From Methylobacterium sp. Leaf112 (GTDB lineage Bacteria > Pseudomonadota > Alphaproteobacteria > Rhizobiales > Beijerinckiaceae), in the NCBI RefSeq assembly GCF_001423295.1, contig NZ_LMNG01000031.1, forward strand, positions 123,863 through 187,862: DNA of 64,000 nucleotides. The letters are read 5' to 3'. Shown here piece after piece: positions 1 to 8,878 of this stretch. A program made the translations under genes and the position numbers. Every line of letters begins with the position of its first letter. Position 1 is the first letter of the stretch. The notes beneath the pieces were generated by a model. It was not told where the DNA came from, ran no database searches, and saw only the letters and a list, made by a program, of their open reading frames with translations.

Positions 1-201
1 CGCAGGCGCGGCTCCCGGTGACCCTGCTCTCCGCGGTGGTGGGGAGCCACCCATCAGCGCCGAGCGCCACGGCCTCAGCATCGAGGGTTGGATCCCGAAC
101 TCGGCTGCGATCTGCATCTGCGGCCGGCTGCTACTTTCCAGCAGGGCCACCGCCGCGCGTTTGAACTCGGGGGTGAACTCGCGTCTCGTCTTGGCCCTCA
201 A
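1..201 (-). CDS. IS3-family transposase OrfA, partial
   Basis: This reads as the N-terminal helix-turn-helix part of an IS3-type OrfA. After a TTG start at 201 it has the pattern [20 protein letters not shown], then [20 protein letters not shown], typical of the DNA-binding domain that recognises the terminal repeats. The frame is open to the window edge, so the leucine zipper and OrfB (DDE catalytic domain) are not seen. A GGAAGG box precedes the TTG start, and no ATG lies in frame upstream. Start choice is uncertain; the family is clear. Confidence 0.7.
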   Translation of the reverse strand, partial: MRAKTRREFTPEFKRAAVALLESSSRPQMQIAAEFGIQPSMLRPWRSALMGGSPPPRRAGSPGAAPA

Positions 202-260
202 ACACCTTCCCAGCCCGCAAGGAGCGTATCAGAGGTGTCCGTGAAAGCGGGGGAGGATCA
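1..260 (-). mobile_element. IS3-family insertion sequence, left part only (runs off the window)
   Basis: The minus strand from 260 starts with TGATCCTCCCCCGCTTTCAC, which has the form of an IS3-family terminal repeat (TGA, then a C-rich block, then ...ACGGACACC). A transposase OrfA reading frame follows about 60 bases inside. The element interrupts a dehydrogenase gene whose reading frame stops making sense exactly at 260/261. Its other end and the target duplication lie outside the window, so subgroup and completeness are unknown. Confidence 0.75.
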
Positions 261-891
261 AACTCGGTCTCCATGTCGCCGTGGACGACGGAGAACACAC
301 CGTCCGGCAAGCCCGCCTCCTTGAGCCAGGCGGCGACCAGGAGTGCCAGTGAGGGATCGCGCTCGGAGGGCTTCAGCACGAAGCGATTGCCGCAGGCGAG
401 CGCGCCGGGAACATCCACATCGGTACCATGACGGGGAAGTTGAACGGGGTGATGCCGGCGACCACGCCGAGGGGCTGGCGCAGGGAATGACTGTCGACGC
501 GGGTGCCGACATTCTCCGTCACTTCGCCCTTGAGGAGCTGTGGCGCTGCGGTGGCGAACTCAACCACTTCGAGCCCGCGCTGGATCTCGCCCTCGGCGTC
601 GGACAATACCTTGCCGTGCTCTGCGGTGATGAGGGCCGCGAGCTCGTCGATGCGCTCCTCGGCGATGCGCAGGAATGCGTTGAGGATGCGCGCCCGGCGA
701 AGCGGCGTGGTATGGGCCCAGTCGCGGGCGACCGCCTTCGCGGCCGCCACCGCATCGTTCACATCCGCCGCGTCGGCCAGCGCGACCCGGCCGGTCTCCT
801 CGCCGGTGGCGGGATTGTAGACGGGGGCGGTTCGCGTACCGGTGCCGGGAACGGTCCGGCCGCCGACGAAGCGGTGGATTGCGGTGGGCAT
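261..891 (-). pseudogene. mmsA: Methylmalonate-semialdehyde dehydrogenase (CoA-acylating), 5' remnant
   Basis: The intact enzyme oxidises methylmalonate or malonate semialdehyde to propionyl- or acetyl-CoA in valine and inositol breakdown. The start ATG at 891 gives MPTAIHRFVGGRTV and the aldehyde dehydrogenase N-terminus ([40 protein letters not shown]). Around 400-410 one base is missing relative to the family pattern MWMFP-x-ALACGN, so the frame changes. The sequence then continues in the next frame as [18 protein letters not shown] to VFSVVHGD and is cut at 260 by the IS element. The catalytic Cys region is absent. It is broken twice, so almost certainly non-functional here; a sequencing slip could explain the frameshift but not the IS. 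Confidence 0.85.
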
Positions 892-1245
892 GGCTGTCTG
901 GTGTCCTGTTCCTGGGAGATACGCGAACCGGCGGATCGAGAGCAAAGGGAATGCCTTCGACGGAACGTCGCGACATCCGCGTCAGGAAATGTTCATGTCC
1001 CTGCGCGGCCGCGGGGCAGGCGGCGTGCCGAAGACGGTTGCCACGGACCGAAACGGGTGGCGGTGGTTTCCGCTCGTGGGCGTGCCGAGCTTTCCCTCCC
1101 CCGATGGCTACCGCCGCGAGGCGGCGGAGTTCACCCCGGGCGATTCCAAGCGGCGGCGTCGCCAGAATGTCATGGCTCGCATCATCGCCGGTAATCGTGC
1201 CGGACGCCCTCGCCCATAACACAATCACCGGCTAACCCGGTCCGC
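892..1245. other. Intergenic region without a recognisable gene
   Basis: This 354-base stretch lies between the divergent mmsA remnant and the histidine kinase gene. Several short frames cross it, but none has a recognisable motif or a ribosome site. It presumably holds the promoters of both flanking genes; I see no clear promoter hexamers or hairpins. Confidence 0.5.
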
Positions 1246-4002
1246 ATGCAGGCCCTATCCCTTCCGGACCCCGAAACCTTGTCCCGCGGGCAGCTCGAAG
1301 CCGAAGTGCGCCTGCTGCGTGCCCAGTCGGGCTCGCTCGCACAGATGTTCGAGCAGGCCCCGAGCTTCATCGCCCTGCTCAGTGGCCCGGAGCACCGCTT
1401 CACCCTCACCAACGCCGCCTATCAGCGGGCCATCGACCACCGCGACGTGGTCGGTCGCACGGTGGCCGAGGCCTTGCCGGACGCGGCGGCGCAGGGCTAC
1501 GTCGATCTCCTCGACGACGTGTTCCGCACCGGCCGGATACACAAGGCGACGGGCGCGCGGTTCGATGTCCAGGCCACGGCCGACGGTCCGGTCAACGAAC
1601 GCTACCTCGACTTCGTCTACCAGCCGATCACCGACGCGCAGGGCACCGTCGTCGGCATCTTCGTCGAGGGGCACGACGTCACCGAGCGCACCTTGGCGGA
1701 GACCGCCTTGCGGGCGAGCGAGGCGCGCTACCGGACCCTGTTCGAGAGCATCGAGGTCGGCTTCTGCATCGTCGCGATGAAGTTCGCGGGCACCCACGCC
1801 GTCGATTACCGAATCGTCGAAGCCAATCCCGCCTTCGTTCGGCAGACGGGGGCCGATGTCGCCGGCCGGTGGGTGAGCGAGTTCGCCCCCGACCTGGAAC
1901 GCCACTGGTTCGACACCTACGGCCGCGTCGCCCTCACGGGCGAGCCAGAGCATTTCGAGCATTACGCGGACGTGTTCGGACGCTGGTTCGACGTGCGCGC
2001 CCTGCGGACCGGCGATCCGGCCGCACACCACGTTGCCATCTTCTTCTCCGACATCACGGAGCGCCGGAACGTCGAGACCCGCGCGGAAGCCGGTGAACGC
2101 GAATTGCGTCTCATCACCGACGCGCTGCCGGTCCTGATCTCCTTCATCGGCGCGGACCACGTCTATCGCTTCGCCAACCGGGCATACGAAGACTGGTTCT
2201 CGATGCCGGCGGGGGACGTGGTCGGACGGGACGTCAGGGACCTCCTCGGACCGGACGCCTATGCCACCCGCAAGCCCTACATGGACCGGGCGCTGGGCGG
2301 CGAATCGGTGACCTTCGAACTCGACTGGCCGCAACGCGACGGGCGGCATCGCGTCGCCGAGATCCGCTACCTGCCGCGGTGGGACCCGGCCGGCACCGTC
2401 GACGGTTTCCACGTGTTCGTGCACGACGTGACCGCACGCAAGCAGACGGAATCCGAACTCGCGCGCCAGGTCGCGCTGCGGACCGCGGAGCGCGATCAGG
2501 TCTGGCAGGCCTCCTCGGACCTGCTCTGCGTCGCCACCCTCGACGGGTACTTCGTCAGCCTCAACCCGGCCTGGCCACGGACGCTGGGATGGAGCGAGGC
2601 CGAGATGAAGGCGCGCCCGTTCCTCGACTTCGTGCATCCGGACGACGTGGCATCCACCCTCGCGGCGGCAGCCGGCTTGGCGCGCGGCGAGCCGCAACTC
2701 ACCTTCGAGAATCGCTACCGCCACCGGGACGGCACGGACGTGTGGCTGTCCTGGAACGCGGTGCCTCGCGACGGCCTGATCTACGCCTCCGTGCGCGACG
2801 TGTCCGAGGCCAAACGTCAGGCCGAGATCCTGGAACGAACCGAGGAGGCTCTCCGGCAATCGCAGAAGATGGAGGCGGTCGGCCAACTCACCGGCGGCTT
2901 GGCACACGACTTCAACAACCTGCTCGCAGGTATCTCCGGCTCCCTGGAGCTGATGCAGACCCGGATGGCACAGGGGCGGCTCACCGAGGTCGATCGGTAC
3001 ATGACGGTGGCGCAGGGAGCCGCCAAGCGCGCCGCCGCGCTCACCCACCGGCTCCTCGCCTTCTCCCGGCGCCAGACCCTCGACCCGAAGCCGACGAGCG
3101 TGAACCGTCTCGTCAGCGACATGGAGGAACTCGTCCGGCGCACGGTCGGCCCCGCGATCCAACTCGAGGTCGTGGGTCTCGCGGGCCTATGGCCGGCGCT
3201 GATCGACCCGGGCCAGTTGGAGAATGCGTTGCTCAACCTGTGCATCAACGCCCGGGACGCGATGCCGGACGGCGGCCGCATCACCATCGAGACCGCCAAC
3301 AAATGGATGGACGAGGCCGGGGCCCGCCAGCACGACATGCCGCCGGGTCAGTATCTCAGCGTCTGCGTGACGGACACCGGAAGCGGCATGTCCGCCGACC
3401 TCATGGCCAAGGTGTTCGAACCCTTCTTCACCACCAAGCCCATGGGGGAGGGCACCGGGCTCGGCCTGTCGATGGTGTACGGCTTCGCCCGCCAGTCCGG
3501 CGGACAGGTCCGGCTCTATTCGGAGGTCGGACAGGGCACGACGGTCTGCCTCTACCTGCCGCGCCACTACGGTGAGGCCGACGAGGCCGACGTCACGCGA
3601 CGCCCCCCCGAAATCGAGCGTGCGGGCCAGGGCGAGACCGTGCTGATCGTCGACGACGAGCCGTCGGTGCGCATGCTGGTCACGGAGGTGCTGGAAGATC
3701 TCGGCTACACCGCCATCGAGGCCGGCGACAGCATCGCCGGTCTGAAGATCCTGCAGTCGGATGTCCGGATCGACCTGCTGGTGACGGATGTCGGGCTACC
3801 GGGTGGCATGAACGGGCGCCAGATGGCGGACGCGGCCCGTGATCGGCGGCCCGACCTGAAGGTGCTGTTCATCACCGGCTACGCCGAGAACGCGGTCCTG
3901 GGAAACGGATACCTTCGCCCGGGAATGCAGGTTTTGACAAAGCCGTTCGTACTGGAGACGCTTGCATCCCGCATCAGGGATCTCATCGCCAGGACCGTCT
4001 GA
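1246..4002 (+). CDS. PAS-domain hybrid sensor histidine kinase/response regulator
   Basis: This 918-residue soluble kinase senses a signal through PAS domains and relays phosphate to its own receiver. Roughly four PAS units occupy residues 30-540. The HisKA dimerisation domain follows with the phospho-accepting His554 in GGLAHDFNNLLAG. The ATPase domain has an N box (NLCINARDAMPDGG), a G1 box (VTDTGSGM) and a G2 box (GEGTGLGLSMVYG). The C-terminal receiver starts at about residue 798 (VLIVDDEPSVRML) with acceptor Asp848 in VTDVGLPGG. No membrane segment is evident, so it is probably cytoplasmic. No partner regulator is adjacent and the ligand cannot be told. The H-box type (HDFNN) is the one common in alphaproteobacterial PAS hybrid kinases. 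Confidence 0.93.
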   Translation: MQALSLPDPETLSRGQLEAEVRLLRAQSGSLAQMFEQAPSFIALLSGPEHRFTLTNAAYQRAIDHRDVVGRTVAEALPDAAAQGYVDLLDDVFRTGRIHKATGARFDVQATADGPVNERYLDFVYQPITDAQGTVVGIFVEGHDVTERTLAETALRASEARYRTLFESIEVGFCIVAMKFAGTHAVDYRIVEANPAFVRQTGADVAGRWVSEFAPDLERHWFDTYGRVALTGEPEHFEHYADVFGRWFDVRALRTGDPAAHHVAIFFSDITERRNVETRAEAGERELRLITDALPVLISFIGADHVYRFANRAYEDWFSMPAGDVVGRDVRDLLGPDAYATRKPYMDRALGGESVTFELDWPQRDGRHRVAEIRYLPRWDPAGTVDGFHVFVHDVTARKQTESELARQVALRTAERDQVWQASSDLLCVATLDGYFVSLNPAWPRTLGWSEAEMKARPFLDFVHPDDVASTLAAAAGLARGEPQLTFENRYRHRDGTDVWLSWNAVPRDGLIYASVRDVSEAKRQAEILERTEEALRQSQKMEAVGQLTGGLAHDFNNLLAGISGSLELMQTRMAQGRLTEVDRYMTVAQGAAKRAAALTHRLLAFSRRQTLDPKPTSVNRLVSDMEELVRRTVGPAIQLEVVGLAGLWPALIDPGQLENALLNLCINARDAMPDGGRITIETANKWMDEAGARQHDMPPGQYLSVCVTDTGSGMSADLMAKVFEPFFTTKPMGEGTGLGLSMVYGFARQSGGQVRLYSEVGQGTTVCLYLPRHYGEADEADVTRRPPEIERAGQGETVLIVDDEPSVRMLVTEVLEDLGYTAIEAGDSIAGLKILQSDVRIDLLVTDVGLPGGMNGRQMADAARDRRPDLKVLFITGYAENAVLGNGYLRPGMQVLTKPFVLETLASRIRDLIARTV

Positions 4003-4087
4003 CCCCGGGCATTTCACGATGCCATGCGCAGCACCCGCCGGAGATTCCATTAGGTCCCGGGGGGGCAAGCCGTGCGGGCGTTCGGCG

Positions 4088-6223
4088 TCACGCCGCCCGC
4101 TTCAACCCATCGATCTGCTGCAGCCGCCCGTCCTTCACCTGCAGGATGCGGTCGGCGAACGGCAGCAGGTGAGCGCTGTGGGTCACGAAGACCTTCGACA
4201 CCGGGATCGCCATCAGGGCGCGGATCAGGGCCTCTTCCGACACGGGATCGAGGTTGGCCGTGACCTCGTCGAGGAGGAGCAGCCGGGGCTGGCGGCACAA
4301 GGCGCGGGCGAGGATGAGCCGTCGGCGCTGGCCGGTGGAGAGCAGGGGGCTCTCGTCGGAGAGGAGCGTGGCGAAGCCCTGGGGGAGGGACTGGATCTCC
4401 TCCAGCAGCCCCACCACCGACAGCGCGGCCTTCATCTGCTTGTGGGTGACGTCGGGCGAGAACAGGGACAGGTTCTCGATCACGGTGCCGGCAAGCACGC
4501 GGTCGTCGGCGAAGACGCAGCCGATATTGGCGCGATACTCGTGGATGCCGAACTCCTCCAGGGGGCTGCCATCCACCATCATCCGGCCGGTCGCACGGAC
4601 GTTCAGGCTGGACAGGACCTTGAGCAGGGACGACTTCCCGCAGCCCGACGGCCCCACGATGGCGATGGTCTCGGGCTTGTCGATGCGGATGGTCAGATCG
4701 AACGGTTCGATGAGCGGCCGGCCGCGGCGGCCGAACTGGATCGACACCTCCTCGAGGCTGACGCTGCGCCGGATCAGACGGTCGATGCGCAGGCCGGCGC
4801 TCGCCGGTTCCGGGCTCTCGTTCAGCACGTCGTCCAGGCGGGCGAAGTGGACCCGCATCACCGAAATCTGCAGCAGGCTCATGATCAGAGTGTTCATGGC
4901 GGTGAAGAACGACGCCCGCAGGGCGAAGAACGCGTACAGCACACCCACCGACAGGGTACTCTTCATCACCTCGGTCACGCCCATGAACAGGGTCGCGACG
5001 GTGCCGAGCATGAAGATCAGGTGCAGGAACAGATCCGCGTCGATGGAGAGCTTTTTCGCGCGGTAGCCGTAATTGGCGAACCGCGTGAAGTTCTCCAGCC
5101 ATTTCAAGCCGAAGAAGTTCGTGGTGTTGCCGACCTTGAGGGCGCGGATCTGGGCGAGGCCGTCGAGCAGGCGGGCCTGCTCCTCGGAGCGAGATTCGAG
5201 GGTGAGCGCCGTGCTACGGGCGATACCCGGATAGGTGGCGAAGCGCACGAGGATGGCGGCCGCCAGGGTCACCACGGAAGCGAACGCCATAGCGGGCGAG
5301 TAGTAGTACATCATCCCGACGAGCAGGATCGACATCGTCCCGTCGGCGATGGACGAGACGAAACCGCCGACGAGGAAAGTCTTGATCTGGTCCACCGACG
5401 AGACGCGGGTGACGAAGTCTCCGGGATGCCGGGCCTCGAAGAACGTCATCGGCAGGCGAAAGGCGTGGGAGACGATGTTGCGGGTGAAGTGAATCTCGAA
5501 CAGCGTCGCCGAGCGCAGGGCCACGAGGTCGCGAAGCCAGCGCGACAGGGCATCGAGGGCGCTGAAGAGGATGAGGCCGATGACCACGACGGTGAGGAGG
5601 TCGAGGTCGTATTGCGGGATCACGCTGTCGACGGCGGTCTGCAGGAAGATCGGCGTCGCCAGGGCGAACAGGGTCGCGGAGAACGACAGCACCGTGATGA
5701 GGGCCAGGGTGTGCTCGATGCCCCGACACGAGCGCAGGACCGCCCAGAACAGGGACTTTCGCGACGTCTTCACCGCCTCGAAATCGACCCGCCGCTCGAA
5801 CTCGAGGGCGATGCCGCCGAAATGGTGCTCCATGTCCTCGCGGGCGTAGAGCCGCTCGCCGAAGGCCGGATCGTGAACGTGGAACGTGCCGCGCACCACC
5901 TTCTCGAGCACCACGAAGTGGTTGCCGTTCCAGTGCAGGATCGCCGGGCAGGCGAGCTTCGACAACTCGCCGGTGTTGGAAATGGCCAAGCCCTGCGCGT
6001 CGAGCCCGATCTGGCCGGCGACTTCGACGATCTCCGCGAACGTCATGCCCTCCTGCGACGGCGGGAACAGCGCACGCAGGTAGGGCAGGTCGATGTCGTG
6101 GCGGTGCGCGTTGGCGACCATCGCCAGGCAGGCGAGCCCGCATTCCATGGTTTCGTTCTGCAGAACGGTCCGGACGGCGCGTTTGCGCTCGCCGAACCCG
6201 CCGAACACCGATTGGCCGAACAT
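4088..6223 (-). CDS. Peptidase-containing ABC transporter (C39 peptidase, double-glycine peptide exporter)
   Basis: This 711-residue fusion cleaves double-glycine leaders and exports the released peptide. The N-terminal C39 peptidase has a complete catalytic set: Gln22 and Cys28 in QNETMECGLACLAM, His102 in GNHFVVL and Asp118 in VHDPAFG. A six-helix ABC transporter type-1 membrane domain follows at about 170-450. The nucleotide-binding domain has Walker A GPSGCGKSS, signature LSTGQRRR (Thr in place of the usual Gly), Walker B LLLLDEVTANLD and H-loop VTHSAHL. The ATG at 6223 overlaps the HlyD stop (TGATG) and is preceded by GAGGGG. As the last gene of the peptide operon it is the obvious processing exporter for the two small peptides at 8699 and 8879. 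Confidence 0.95.
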   Translation of the reverse strand: MFGQSVFGGFGERKRAVRTVLQNETMECGLACLAMVANAHRHDIDLPYLRALFPPSQEGMTFAEIVEVAGQIGLDAQGLAISNTGELSKLACPAILHWNGNHFVVLEKVVRGTFHVHDPAFGERLYAREDMEHHFGGIALEFERRVDFEAVKTSRKSLFWAVLRSCRGIEHTLALITVLSFSATLFALATPIFLQTAVDSVIPQYDLDLLTVVVIGLILFSALDALSRWLRDLVALRSATLFEIHFTRNIVSHAFRLPMTFFEARHPGDFVTRVSSVDQIKTFLVGGFVSSIADGTMSILLVGMMYYYSPAMAFASVVTLAAAILVRFATYPGIARSTALTLESRSEEQARLLDGLAQIRALKVGNTTNFFGLKWLENFTRFANYGYRAKKLSIDADLFLHLIFMLGTVATLFMGVTEVMKSTLSVGVLYAFFALRASFFTAMNTLIMSLLQISVMRVHFARLDDVLNESPEPASAGLRIDRLIRRSVSLEEVSIQFGRRGRPLIEPFDLTIRIDKPETIAIVGPSGCGKSSLLKVLSSLNVRATGRMMVDGSPLEEFGIHEYRANIGCVFADDRVLAGTVIENLSLFSPDVTHKQMKAALSVVGLLEEIQSLPQGFATLLSDESPLLSTGQRRRLILARALCRQPRLLLLDEVTANLDPVSEEALIRALMAIPVSKVFVTHSAHLLPFADRILQVKDGRLQQIDGLKRAA

Positions 6224-7650
6224 CAGCGTCCCCTCAAGGCTCGGATCGGATCGAGGACCCAATCGAGCAGGCGGCGGCGCTCCACCACGATATCGGCCGA
6301 AAGAGTCGAGCCGATCTTCACGGGAATGCGCTCGCCATAGGCGTCCACGTCGGGCCGGTCGGGCCGGATCTCGATGCGGTAGGCGGATTGGCGCTCCACT
6401 GGGCGCGGATCCAGGCCGATATCGGGCTTGTCCTCGCCCGCGAGGCCGCGCACGGCGGCGGTGGAGATGTAGGTGATGGTCCCGTGCTGGATGCCGAAGG
6501 TCTTGAACGGGAAGGCATCGTACTTGATGATCACCCGCTGACCGACCTTGGCGAGGCCGACGGCGCGGGCCGGGGCCTCGACGACGACGAGGGGGGCGGC
6601 GTTCGGCTCGCCGGTGGCGGCCACGAACTGGCCGGGCTTGACCGAATCCCCGACCTTGGCGGCGAGCGCCAGCACGGCGCCCGCGCTCTGGGCCTGAACC
6701 TCGACGGCGGTCTCCGTGCGCAGCATCGCGAGCCGGCTGTCGGTGGATTCGATCTGGTTCTGGGCGCTCGCCTTCTGCGACACCTTGGTGGCGACGAGGA
6801 GGTCGAACTCGCGGCGCCGCTCCGAATCCTGGCGCTGCACTTCGAGGCGCTTCAGGCGCAGGTCGGAGAGCTGGCGCTCCAGGTCGAAGGTTCCGCGCTC
6901 GTGCGATTCGAGCATGTCGCGGGTGGCGTAGCCGTCGCGCATGTAGGCGGCGATCCGGCGCACCACGGCGCGGCTCTTCTCCGTCGCGGCGGCATGGCGC
7001 TGCGCCTGCTCGGCGAGGCCGGCATAGAACACCTCCTGGTCGGCCGCGATCTGCGCCTGCTGCTTCGTCGCGCGGGCAATGAACGCGTCGGCCCGCTCCA
7101 CCTCGTCCTGCAGGCCCTTGCGGGAGAGTTGGAGGTTGCGCATCTCGGCCTCCACGGCCGATTCCCCACCGGAACTCGCAGAGCCGATGCGCAGGGCGTA
7201 GACCGCTTGGCCCGCTTTCACGGGATCGCCCTGGTTGAGGAAGATCCTGGTGATCACGCCGGCCCGGGGCGCGTCGAGGCGGGCGAAACCGCCCGTGGCC
7301 GCGACCGTGCCGCGCACGGTTTCGGTCTGGGCGAAGTGACCGAACCACAGGCCGCCGATCACCGTGCACACCGTCAGCGCCACGAGCCCCGTCGCCAGAG
7401 TCGCGGTTCGGTTCTGACGCAGATCGATGGTCTGGACGATGCGGGGATTCTGGGCGATGCCGGGCATCGGCCCGTCATCGGGATTCCCGGAGGTCTCCTC
7501 CGGCTGTGCCTCCGGCGGATCATCGTCGACGGAACGCGCATCGGACTCGGCCCGGACCATATGGCGGGCGGCAGCGGCCTCGACGCTCCGAGCCGGGGAT
7601 TGCGTCGTGTCGTCCTCGGGTGGGCCGGCCCGGGTCACGTCGAAGGTCAT
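6223..7650 (-). CDS. HlyD-family periplasmic adaptor of the peptide exporter
   Basis: This 475-residue membrane-fusion protein would link the inner-membrane C39 exporter to an outer-membrane channel. It has a long polar, disordered cytoplasmic N-terminus (residues 1-80), one membrane helix at about 83-105 (ATLATGLVALTVCTVIGG), a lipoyl/barrel-sandwich half (GGFARLDAPRAGVITRIFLN), a coiled-coil hairpin rich in Arg, Glu and Gln, the second lipoyl half (GAVLALAAKVGDSVKPGQFV) and a C-terminal beta-barrel. The ATG at 7650 overlaps the acyltransferase stop (ATGA), which implies translational coupling; an in-frame start 17 codons upstream lies inside that gene. The 80-residue cytoplasmic tail is longer than usual. 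The likely outer-membrane partner is the TolC-type protein at 11608. Confidence 0.93.
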   Translation of the reverse strand: MTFDVTRAGPPEDDTTQSPARSVEAAAARHMVRAESDARSVDDDPPEAQPEETSGNPDDGPMPGIAQNPRIVQTIDLRQNRTATLATGLVALTVCTVIGGLWFGHFAQTETVRGTVAATGGFARLDAPRAGVITRIFLNQGDPVKAGQAVYALRIGSASSGGESAVEAEMRNLQLSRKGLQDEVERADAFIARATKQQAQIAADQEVFYAGLAEQAQRHAAATEKSRAVVRRIAAYMRDGYATRDMLESHERGTFDLERQLSDLRLKRLEVQRQDSERRREFDLLVATKVSQKASAQNQIESTDSRLAMLRTETAVEVQAQSAGAVLALAAKVGDSVKPGQFVAATGEPNAAPLVVVEAPARAVGLAKVGQRVIIKYDAFPFKTFGIQHGTITYISTAAVRGLAGEDKPDIGLDPRPVERQSAYRIEIRPDRPDVDAYGERIPVKIGSTLSADIVVERRRLLDWVLDPIRALRGR

Positions 7651-8534
7651 GCCTGTCCGCCCTCGTGGAGAAACTCGTGCAGGCGCGGCCACATGAACCA
7701 TTGGGCGGGGGCCGTCAGCACCGAGGTCTCGATGTGGCGGCGAACCAGACTCGTCACCCGTGCCTTGGTCTCCGGACCGCTATCGGCGACCTCGAAGGGC
7801 TGCCCGCAACGAACCGTGTCGCCAGCGCAATCCGACGTGATGGAGAGCGGCAGGACCGCCGCCTCCGTCAGGCGGGCGAGGCTGTCGATGCCCATGGCGA
7901 GGCGGATCGGTCGGCCGAACAGGGTGGTCTCGACGGGTCCACCGTAGCTCGCCGGCAGGTCGACGAACGACACGATGACGGACCCGGTGCGGGCGAACCG
8001 GATCGCATCGATGTAATCCTGCTTGTCGCGGACGTTCAGGAACCGCATCTCCATGCCCATCTCGGAGATGCGCTGCATGACGCGGGTCTCGACGGCGCGG
8101 TCCTCGCGCGCCCGCAGGATCAGCATCCGCCGATCGCGGAAGAAGTCGTGGATCAGGCGAGCGAAGGGCAGGGCGAAGCAGCCCATGTGGAGCGGCGCCA
8201 GGATCACCGGCTTCCCGCTCGACGCCACCCGGCGGATGAGCTCCGGATCGGCGAACCGCACCGATTGCCAGTCGGCGACGATGTCGGCGTGCGAGCGGGT
8301 CACCAGGGACAGCCACTCGAGGCCGTAGAGGTCGTCCGAAAACGCGGTTTCGGCATCGAGGCGACTGGCTTCGGCCCGGGGCAGGCGCAAGGTCTGGCGT
8401 AGGATCGGCGCGACGCCGCGTGCGGGCAGCCGGCGCGTCACCCGCTGGGCGAGCCACAGGGTCCGAAGGGCGCGGCGGCGCAGCCTCAGCGGCAGGGCGG
8501 CGACCCGCAACTGTAGAGGGGTGACGTCGTTCAT
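7647..8534 (-). CDS. LpxL/HtrB-like lysophospholipid acyltransferase
   Basis: The 295-residue product resembles the lauroyl/myristoyl acyltransferases of lipid A synthesis, which move fatty chains from acyl-ACP. Visible signs are the block KPVILAPLHMGCFALPFARL around His116, the stretch FVDLPASYGGPVETTLFGRP and the ensuing GIDSLARLTEAAVLPL. In the usual HX4(D/E) catalytic motif the acidic residue lies five positions after His; here that position is Ala121, so the chemistry may differ or be lost. The gene is second in a peptide-export operon rather than near lipid A genes, and a dedicated ACP is encoded divergently. I infer acylation of the exported peptide or of a lipid partner. The start is ATG 8534; a TTG nine codons upstream is possible. 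Confidence 0.8.
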   Translation of the reverse strand: MNDVTPLQLRVAALPLRLRRRALRTLWLAQRVTRRLPARGVAPILRQTLRLPRAEASRLDAETAFSDDLYGLEWLSLVTRSHADIVADWQSVRFADPELIRRVASSGKPVILAPLHMGCFALPFARLIHDFFRDRRMLILRAREDRAVETRVMQRISEMGMEMRFLNVRDKQDYIDAIRFARTGSVIVSFVDLPASYGGPVETTLFGRPIRLAMGIDSLARLTEAAVLPLSITSDCAGDTVRCGQPFEVADSGPETKARVTSLVRRHIETSVLTAPAQWFMWPRLHEFLHEGGQA

Positions 8535-8594
8535 CGCCGGGTCCAGTCCATCCACGGGCAATAGACTGATTTGCGTTGACAGTTCTTTAAGTGC

Positions 8595-8625
8595 GAACGC
8601 CGCCCGGGCATCCCGGGCGGCGTTC
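8595..8625 (-). terminator. Strong hairpin between the peptide genes and the export operon (attenuator-like)
   Basis: GAACGCCGCCCGGG at 8595-8608 pairs perfectly with CCCGGGCGGCGTTC at 8612-8625, a 14-bp stem with a 3-base loop. On the minus strand it follows the second peptide gene by about 70 bases and precedes the acyltransferase start by about 60. The downstream tract (GCACTTAAAG) is not a strong U-run, so partial termination is likely. That would make precursor mRNA more abundant than the export genes, as is common for peptide precursors. Confidence 0.65.
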
Positions 8626-8698
8626 CATCAATATTCGTGATCGAGGCTTCGGCGGCGAGGCCCGATTTGATCCCGACCGAGACCGGTCCGAGCCGCCC

Positions 8699-8815
8699 TT
8701 ACGAGCAGTCTGCGCCCTTGGACGGCGGGCAGTTCGGGGCCGGGGCCGGCTTGCAGTCGACGGGCTTGGTACCGCCGGAGACCTTCTTGAGATCAGTGAG
8801 AGCGAGCTTCTTCAT
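8699..8815 (-). CDS. Double-glycine leader peptide, precursor copy B (38 aa)
   Basis: This 38-codon gene begins MKKLALTDLKKVSGG, a classic double-glycine leader of the kind cut by C39 peptidases (hydrophobic positions Leu4, Leu6, Leu9 and Val12 before Gly-Gly). The 23-residue remainder starts TKPVDCKPAPAPNC and is rich in Pro and Lys, with three Cys at core positions 6, 14 and 22, exactly eight apart. It repeats the gene at 8879 with a 180-base period and has an identical core. An AGGA lies 10 bases before the ATG; another in-frame ATG lies three codons upstream. It is followed by the hairpin at 8595. I do not recognise it as a named bacteriocin; being the exporter's substrate is inferred from leader and position. 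Confidence 0.85.
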   Translation of the reverse strand: MKKLALTDLKKVSGGTKPVDCKPAPAPNCPPSKGADCS

Positions 8816-8878
8816 GGGATGCATGTCCTGAATGAGAGGGTAGCGAAGTCAGTCGACCGGGCGGGCCGGCGAGTCGGC

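Noticed and set aside
3962..6340. Plus-strand open frame of 792 codons opposite the C39 exporter
   Set aside because: It is antisense to a gene with complete catalytic motifs, its translation is Gly/Arg/Glu/His-rich without any domain, and it has no ribosome site. It is a by-product of high GC at third codon positions.
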